The position numbers and the translations under genes are program-made. From Sedimentitalea xiamensis (GTDB taxonomy: Bacteria > Pseudomonadota > Alphaproteobacteria > Rhodobacterales > Rhodobacteraceae): a DNA stretch of 64,000 nucleotides. This document shows, one piece after another, positions 59,013 to 64,000 of the stretch; the stretch's first letter is position 1, and every line of letters starts with the position of its first letter. The DNA is taken from assembly GCF_030164465.1 (NCBI RefSeq), contig NZ_JASNJE010000009.1:1-64000 (forward strand). Reading direction: 5' to 3'. Under the pieces are notes generated by a model, which was given only the letters and a program-made list of their open reading frames with translations, was not told the origin of the DNA and did not search any database.

Positions 59013-60401
59013 TCAGCTGTGGATCGGGCCGTCGCCGCAGGCCAGCGCCGCCTCTCGCACCGCTTCGGAATAGGTCGGGTGCGCGTGGCAGGTCATGGCG
59101 AGGTCTTCGGCGGAGGCGCCGAATTCCATCGCGACGCAGATCTCGTGAATCAGGTCGCCCGCGCCGGGGCCGATGATATGGGCGCCGAGGATGCGGTCGG
59201 TGTCCTTGTCGGCGAGGATCTTGACGAAACCGTCGGCGGCGAAATTGGCCTTGGCGCGGCCGTTGCCCATGAACATGAACTTTCCGGCCTTGTAGCTACG
59301 CCCCTGTTTCTTCAGGGTTTCCTCGGTCTCACCCACATTGGCGACCTCGGGCCAGGTGTAGATCACGCCGGGGATGACGCCGTAGTTCACATGGCCGTGC
59401 CTGCCGGCCACCTGTTCGGCGGCGGCCATGCCTTCGTCTTCGGCCTTGTGGGCCAGCATCGGGCCGTCGATGGCGTCGCCGATGGCGTAGATGCCCTTGA
59501 CGCTGGTCTGCCAGTCCTTGCCGGTCTTGATCTGTCCCCGCGGCGACATCTCGACGCCGAGCGCGTCGAGGCCGAGCCCGTCGGTATAGGGTTTGCGCCC
59601 GGTGGCGACGAGTACGACATCGGCGTCCAGAACGTGGTCGCTGTCGTCCTTCTTCAGCTTGTAATGCACCTTGGCCTGGGTTTTGGTCGCTTCGGTCTTT
59701 TGCACCGCCGCGCCCATGATGAATTTAAGCCCTTGTTTTTTCATAATTCTCTGGAAGGTCTTCTGCACTTCCGGGTCCATGCCGGGGGTTATGGCGTCGA
59801 GATATTCCACCACCGTCACCTCGGCGCCGAGGCGGGAATAGACGCTGCCCAGTTCCAGCCCGATCACGCCGGCGCCGATCACCACCATCTTCTTCGGGAT
59901 CTTGCCCAGTTCGAGCGCGCCGGTGGAGGTGACCACCACCTTTTCGTCGACCTCGACGCCGGGCAGGGAGGAGGGTTCGGAGCCGGTGGCGACGATGATG
60001 TTCTTCGCCTCGTGGACCTCGTCGCCGACCTTGACCTTGCCCGGTTCCGGGATGCTGCCCCAGCCCTTGAGCCAGTCTATCTTGTTCTTCTTGAACAGGA
60101 ATTCGATGCCCTTGGTGTTGCCGTCGATCACATCCTGCTTGTAGGCCTGCATCTGTTTCCAGTCGACCGTGGGGGCCTTGCCCTTGAGGCCCATGGCGGC
60201 GAAATTGTGCTGGGCCTCGTGCAGCTGGTGGGAGGCGTGCAGCAGCGCCTTGGACGGAATGCAGCCGACGTTGAGGCAGGTGCCGCCGAGGGTGTCGCGG
60301 CTTTCGACGACCGCGGTTTTCAGGCCCAGCTGGGCGCAGCGGATGGCGCAGACATAGCCGCCGGGGCCGGCGCCGATGATGATGACGTCATAGTTTGCCA
60401 T
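59013..60401 (-). CDS. lpdA: Dihydrolipoyl dehydrogenase (E3)
   Basis: A 462-residue FAD enzyme reoxidising dihydrolipoamide. The redox disulfide is C42/C47 in [13 protein letters not shown]; the NAD motif [11 protein letters not shown] and C-terminal His-Glu dyad in [11 protein letters not shown] are present. Its place after sucA-odhB marks it as the E3 of 2-oxoglutarate dehydrogenase, although a MAPEG gene and a foreign-looking gene intervene. ATG at 60401. Confidence 0.96.
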   Translation of the reverse strand: MANYDVIIIGAGPGGYVCAIRCAQLGLKTAVVESRDTLGGTCLNVGCIPSKALLHASHQLHEAQHNFAAMGLKGKAPTVDWKQMQAYKQDVIDGNTKGIEFLFKKNKIDWLKGWGSIPEPGKVKVGDEVHEAKNIIVATGSEPSSLPGVEVDEKVVVTSTGALELGKIPKKMVVIGAGVIGLELGSVYSRLGAEVTVVEYLDAITPGMDPEVQKTFQRIMKKQGLKFIMGAAVQKTEATKTQAKVHYKLKKDDSDHVLDADVVLVATGRKPYTDGLGLDALGVEMSPRGQIKTGKDWQTSVKGIYAIGDAIDGPMLAHKAEDEGMAAAEQVAGRHGHVNYGVIPGVIYTWPEVANVGETEETLKKQGRSYKAGKFMFMGNGRAKANFAADGFVKILADKDTDRILGAHIIGPGAGDLIHEICVAMEFGASAEDLAMTCHAHPTYSEAVREAALACGDGPIHS

Positions 60402-60563
60402 GGGAGTCTCCTGTGGGAATTCGGGCTGTGCCGGGCGTACATACGCCGTGCATACCGCGTGCATACGCGTCGTGCAGATTGCCGGGGTGCGAGGGGCGGG
60501 GGAGGGGCTCTGCCCCTCGGCGCTGGCGCGCCTCACCCCGGAGTATTTTCGCAAAGATGAAGG

Positions 60564-60953
60564 TCATGTGAGCGCCGCCAGCAGCATAAGGAGGGTGGCG
60601 AGGAAGCCGGCGAACCAGATCAGCGAGCGCCAGGGGGTGAGGCCGAGGGCGTAGGCGGGGACGTAGAGGAGGCGGGCGGCGAGATAGGTCCAGGCGCAGG
60701 CGGCGGTGAGGTCGGTGGACTGGTCCGAGAGGGTGATGACGGTGCAGGCGATGGTGAAGAGGATCAGCCCTTCGAAATGGTTGTTCATCGCCCGTTGCAG
60801 CCGGCCCGCCATGCCGGTGAGCTGGACGGGCGTGTCGCGGGGGCCGAGCGCGGTTTTCGGGCCGACCTGCCGGTTGGCGGCAATGGAGTAGGCCGCGAAC
60901 TGGAGGGTTTGCAGCAGGGCGGCGAGGGTGAGGGCGGTGAGTTCGGGGGTCAT
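60564..60953 (-). CDS. MAPEG family membrane protein
   Basis: A 129-residue protein with four hydrophobic helices and the MAPEG pattern (RLQRAMNNHFEGLILFT). Bacterial MAPEG proteins are related to eicosanoid/glutathione enzymes; the substrate is unknown here. It lies 162 bases upstream of lpdA and its start is 2 bases after the stop of the gene at 60956. Confidence 0.87.
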   Translation of the reverse strand: MTPELTALTLAALLQTLQFAAYSIAANRQVGPKTALGPRDTPVQLTGMAGRLQRAMNNHFEGLILFTIACTVITLSDQSTDLTAACAWTYLAARLLYVPAYALGLTPWRSLIWFAGFLATLLMLLAALT

Positions 60954-60955
60954 GG

Positions 60956-61393
60956 TTAAACAACAGGCCGTGACTTGTAATTGCTCATTGCGCTAGTGCG
61001 TTTTGCCCGTTCTTCTTCCTTGGCCAGTTTGTTTCTTGTTTCCGCGTTGCTGGCAGGCAAAGTGATTGGAATAGCGAACTTTACGCGACTAATCTCCTCT
61101 CCCTTACGTGCGTGCGAGCCATTCAAACCTGCATCAAAGGACATTATCCTTAAACCGGCTTTTCCGCCTCCCTTAGTCTCCTTTGTGGCAGTAACTGCTA
61201 CGTCAAATTCAACCTCATGGATGCGTCTCACAGTATGATCAGGGCTGCCTTCTTCGAATTTTGAGGTACCTTCTAGGCCGTATGATGTTGGTGGGTTGAT
61301 AATCACGCCCTGCTCTTCATATGCATCACGGAGTTCACTGGTGGCCTCTATAATGCCCCCGATCGTTTCTTTAATGAAATCTTTCAAGTCCAT
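60956..61393 (-). CDS. Trypsin-co-occurring domain (trypco2)-like protein, probably acquired
   Basis: A 145-residue protein starting MDLKDFIKETIGGIIEAT, followed by a polar loop with NPP, then strands EVEFDVAVTATK and ISRVKFAIPITLP. This order resembles the trypsin-co-occurring domain 2 family, found with proteases in bacterial conflict systems; the assignment is from memory. Base use differs sharply: 61201-61260 has 28 G/C of 60, whereas surrounding genes are near two-thirds G/C. No protease partner is next to it. ATG 61393 is used; an upstream Met at 61444 is less likely. Confidence 0.65.
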   Translation of the reverse strand: MDLKDFIKETIGGIIEATSELRDAYEEQGVIINPPTSYGLEGTSKFEEGSPDHTVRRIHEVEFDVAVTATKETKGGGKAGLRIMSFDAGLNGSHARKGEEISRVKFAIPITLPASNAETRNKLAKEEERAKRTSAMSNYKSRPVV

Positions 61394-61480
61394 TTCGACG
61401 ATCTCCAAGTCCGTGACATTAGATGGCCGACGGACGCCGGCCATGCGAAAAGAGCCTAGCTTCAGTCTGTCATGTGTTCA

Positions 61481-62974
61481 TCACAAATCCATCAGCAACC
61501 GCCGCGGATCTTCCAGCGCCTCTTTCACCCGGACGAGGAAGGTCACGGCGCCCTTGCCGTCGACGATGCGGTGGTCGTAGGACAGCGCCAGATACATCAT
61601 CGGGCGGATGACGACCTCTCCGTTGATCGCCATGGGCCGGTCCTGGATCTTGTGCATGCCGAGGATGCCGGATTGCGGCGGGTTGAGGATCGGGGAGGAC
61701 ATCAGCGAACCGTAGACGCCGCCGTTGGACAGGGTGAAGGTGCCGCCCTGCATTTCCGCCATGGAGAGCTTGCCGTCGCGGGCGCGGCGGCCCTTTTCGG
61801 CGATGGCCTTTTCGATCTCGGCGAAGGACATGCTGTCCGCATCGCGGATCACCGGCACCACGAGGCCGGTGGGGGTGCCGGCGGCGACGCCCATGTGGAC
61901 GAAGTTCTTGTAGACGATGTCGGTGCCGTCGATCTCGGCATTGACCTCGGGGACTTCCTTCAGGGCGTGGCAGCAGGCCTTGGTGAAGAAGGACATGAAG
62001 CCGAGGCGGACGCCGTGCTTCTTTTCGAACTCGTCCTTGTAGCGGTTGCGCAGGGCCATCACCTCGGTCATGTCCACCTCGTTGTAGGTGGTGAGCATGG
62101 CGGCGGTGTTCTGGCTGTCCTTCAGGCGCTTGGCGATGGTCTGGCGCAGGCGGGTCATCTTGACCCGTTCCTCGCGCGCGGCGTCATCGGCGGGCACCGG
62201 GGCGCGCGGAATGGAGGCGGGGGCGGGCGCGGGCTGCGCCGCGGCGGCGACGGCGCGGGCGACGTCGTCCTTCATCACCCGCCCGTCGCGGCCGGTGCCG
62301 GTGACCTGATCGCGGGAGATCCCGGCTTCGGCCATCGCCTTTTTCGCGGAGGGCGCATCCTCGATATCGCCGGTTCCCCTGGCGGGGGCGGCGGCCGGCG
62401 CCTCCGGGCGCGGGGCGGGTTCGACCGCGCCATCGGCGGCGCCGGCGATCACGCCGAGCCTGGCGCTGGCATCGACGGTGGCGCCTTCGGGCGCGGTGAT
62501 CTCGGTCAGCACCCCGGCGGCGGGGGCGGGCACCTCGACGCTGACCTTGTCGGTTTCCAGTTCGCAGAGCATCTCGTCCTGCGAGACGCTGTCGCCCACG
62601 GCCTTGAACCAGGTGCTGACGGTCGCCTCGGTGACGGATTCCCCGAGGGTCGGCACCATGATGTCGACAGCGCCGTTGCCGGCCTTGGCGGGCCTGGCCT
62701 CTTCCGTTCTGGCCGCCGGTTCCGGGGTGGCGTCGCCGGTTTCGGCGATATTGGCCAGCAGCGCATCGACGCCGACGGTTTCGCCTTCGGCGGCGACGAT
62801 GTCGGCCAGCTTGCCGGCGGCGGGGCTGGGCACCTCGACCGTCACCTTGTCGGTTTCCAGCTCGCAGAGCATTTCATCGACGGCGACGATGTCGCCGGGC
62901 TTCTTGAACCAGGTGGCGACGGTGGCTTCGGTCACGGATTCGCCCAGGGTCGGGACACGGACTTCGGTGGTCAT
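61481..62974 (-). CDS. odhB: 2-oxoglutarate dehydrogenase E2 (dihydrolipoyl succinyltransferase) with two lipoyl domains
   Basis: A 497-residue E2. It has two lipoyl domains with lipoyl-lysines K43 and K143 in LCELETDKV, exactly 100 residues apart. A peripheral-subunit-binding domain (about 210-245) and a catalytic core ending with [16 protein letters not shown] follow. Many homologues carry only one lipoyl domain. It succinylates CoA within the sucA-odhB-lpdA complex. Confidence 0.96.
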   Translation of the reverse strand: MTTEVRVPTLGESVTEATVATWFKKPGDIVAVDEMLCELETDKVTVEVPSPAAGKLADIVAAEGETVGVDALLANIAETGDATPEPAARTEEARPAKAGNGAVDIMVPTLGESVTEATVSTWFKAVGDSVSQDEMLCELETDKVSVEVPAPAAGVLTEITAPEGATVDASARLGVIAGAADGAVEPAPRPEAPAAAPARGTGDIEDAPSAKKAMAEAGISRDQVTGTGRDGRVMKDDVARAVAAAAQPAPAPASIPRAPVPADDAAREERVKMTRLRQTIAKRLKDSQNTAAMLTTYNEVDMTEVMALRNRYKDEFEKKHGVRLGFMSFFTKACCHALKEVPEVNAEIDGTDIVYKNFVHMGVAAGTPTGLVVPVIRDADSMSFAEIEKAIAEKGRRARDGKLSMAEMQGGTFTLSNGGVYGSLMSSPILNPPQSGILGMHKIQDRPMAINGEVVIRPMMYLALSYDHRIVDGKGAVTFLVRVKEALEDPRRLLMDL

Positions 62975-62980
62975 GTTCAG

Positions 62981-64000
62981 TTATCCTTCGATGGTCAGCG
63001 CTTCGTTCACGAGCGCGGCTTGTTGGGCTTTGTGCTGGCTGGCGAGGCCGGTGGCGGGCGAGGCCGAGGTGGCGCGCCCGGCATAGACGGGGCGCTTGTG
63101 CTTGGCCTTGATCCGGTTCAGAACCCATTCGATATTGGGTTCGATGAAGGTCCAGGCGCCCTGGTTCTTGGGTTCTTCCTGGCACCAGATCATCTCCGCG
63201 CCCTTGAAGCGTTCCAGTTCCTTGACCAGGCTGAGCGCCGGGAAGGGGTAGAACTGTTCGATGCGCAGCAGGTAGATATCGTCGATGCCGCGGGCGTCGC
63301 GTTCTTCCAGCAGGTCGAAATAGACCTTGCCGGAGCACATGACCACGCGCCTGATCTTCTTGTCGGCGACCAGACTGGTGTCGGAATTGCCCTTTTCCGC
63401 GTCATCCCAGAGCACCCGGTGGAAGCTGGAGCCGGTGGTGAAATCCTCGGCCGCGGAAATGGCGAGCTTGTGGCGCAGGAGCGATTTCGGCGTCACCAGC
63501 ATCAGCGGCTTGCGGAAGCTGCGGTGGATCTGGCGGCGCAGGATGTGGAAGTAGTTCGCCGGCGTCGTGCAGTTGGCGACGATCCAGTTGTCCTGGCCGC
63601 ACATTTGCAGGAAGCGTTCCAGCCGGGCGGAGGAGTGTTCCGGCCCCTGGCCTTCATAGCCGTGCGGCAGCAGGCAGACGAGGCCCGACATGCGCAGCCA
63701 CTTGCTTTCGCCCGAGCTGATGAACTGGTCGAACATGATCTGCGCGCCGTTGGCGAAGTCACCGAACTGGGCTTCCCAGAGCACGAGCGCGTTGGGTTCC
63801 GCCAGCGAATAGCCGTATTCGAAGCCGAGCACCGCGTATTCGCTGAGCATGGAGTCGATGACTTCGTATTGCGACTGCCCGGCGCGGACGTGGTTGAGCG
63901 GGTAGTAGCGTTCCTCTGTGTTCTGGTCGATCAGCCCGGAATGGCGCTGGCTGAAGGTGCCGCGGGTCGCGTCCTGTCCGGCCAGCCGCACCGGGTAGCC
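62981..64000 (-). CDS. sucA: 2-oxoglutarate dehydrogenase E1 (C-terminal part, runs off window)
   Basis: The last 340 codons of the thiamine-diphosphate E1 are visible, beginning GYPVRLAGQDATRGTFSQRHS and ending QAALVNEALTIEG. Motifs such as WEAQFGDFANGAQIMFDQFI and CLLPHGYEGQGPEHSS are those of the E1o C-terminal half. The start lies beyond 64000. The gene is 6 bases upstream of odhB. Confidence 0.96.
   Translation of the reverse strand, partial: GYPVRLAGQDATRGTFSQRHSGLIDQNTEERYYPLNHVRAGQSQYEVIDSMLSEYAVLGFEYGYSLAEPNALVLWEAQFGDFANGAQIMFDQFISSGESKWLRMSGLVCLLPHGYEGQGPEHSSARLERFLQMCGQDNWIVANCTTPANYFHILRRQIHRSFRKPLMLVTPKSLLRHKLAISAAEDFTTGSSFHRVLWDDAEKGNSDTSLVADKKIRRVVMCSGKVYFDLLEERDARGIDDIYLLRIEQFYPFPALSLVKELERFKGAEMIWCQEEPKNQGAWTFIEPNIEWVLNRIKAKHKRPVYAGRATSASPATGLASQHKAQQAALVNEALTIEG

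Overview
The window is high-GC, densely packed alphaproteobacterial DNA. The family mix points to Rhodobacterales (Roseobacter/Paracoccus-like): nosC next to nosR, a nirSECFDLGHJN-type order, 5-aminolevulinate synthase (C4 pathway), a TIGR02302 protein beside argH-lysA, and ftsEX-plsC. The genus cannot be read from the sequence. No rRNA, tRNA or CRISPR array was seen.

Positions 1-30923 hold an almost complete denitrification island from nitrite to dinitrogen. After a possible transposase tail (2-112), a perfect TTGAC-N4-GTCAA box (138-151) precedes nosC-R-Z-D-F-Y-L-X and a small cytochrome c, closed by a bidirectional terminator (9636-9668). Converging from the right is nirS-E-C-F-DL-G-H-J-N, which continues into a CbiX-type chelatase gene and a 79-residue membrane protein. 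nirS and nirI diverge from a second box (19392-19405). nirI is followed by an NnrS-family gene. A third box (22734-22747) precedes norC-B-Q-D-E-F. An nnrR-like Crp/FNR regulator without N-terminal Fe-S cysteines, coupled to a DUF4202 gene, runs against norF. A fourth box (29629-29642) precedes hemA (ALAS). I infer one NO/low-oxygen regulon that makes nitrite, NO and N2O reductases plus the heme they need. Nitrate reductase and nirX are not in the window.

Positions 30951-43937 are mostly housekeeping: DUF502, greA, etfD (ETF-ubiquinone oxidoreductase), a TPR protein, ispE, ispB, a TrmN6-like methyltransferase and a LysR regulator. Within it, an iorA/iorB molybdenum-hydroxylase pair looks collapsed by an internal deletion near 33585.

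Positions 44011-58997 carry phaA-phaB (PHB synthesis), a degenerate EAL protein, tag, a TlpA thioredoxin, argH with two tiny lipoprotein genes, lysA, a TIGR02302 protein, a zinc-ribbon protein, ftsE-ftsX-plsC, and a quinone-oxidoreductase/TetR divergent pair with three visible operators.

Positions 59013-64000 hold the 2-oxoglutarate dehydrogenase locus sucA-odhB-lpdA on the minus strand. It is interrupted by a MAPEG gene and by a visibly AT-richer gene resembling the trypsin-co-occurring domain 2 family, a likely acquired element. sucA runs off the right edge.
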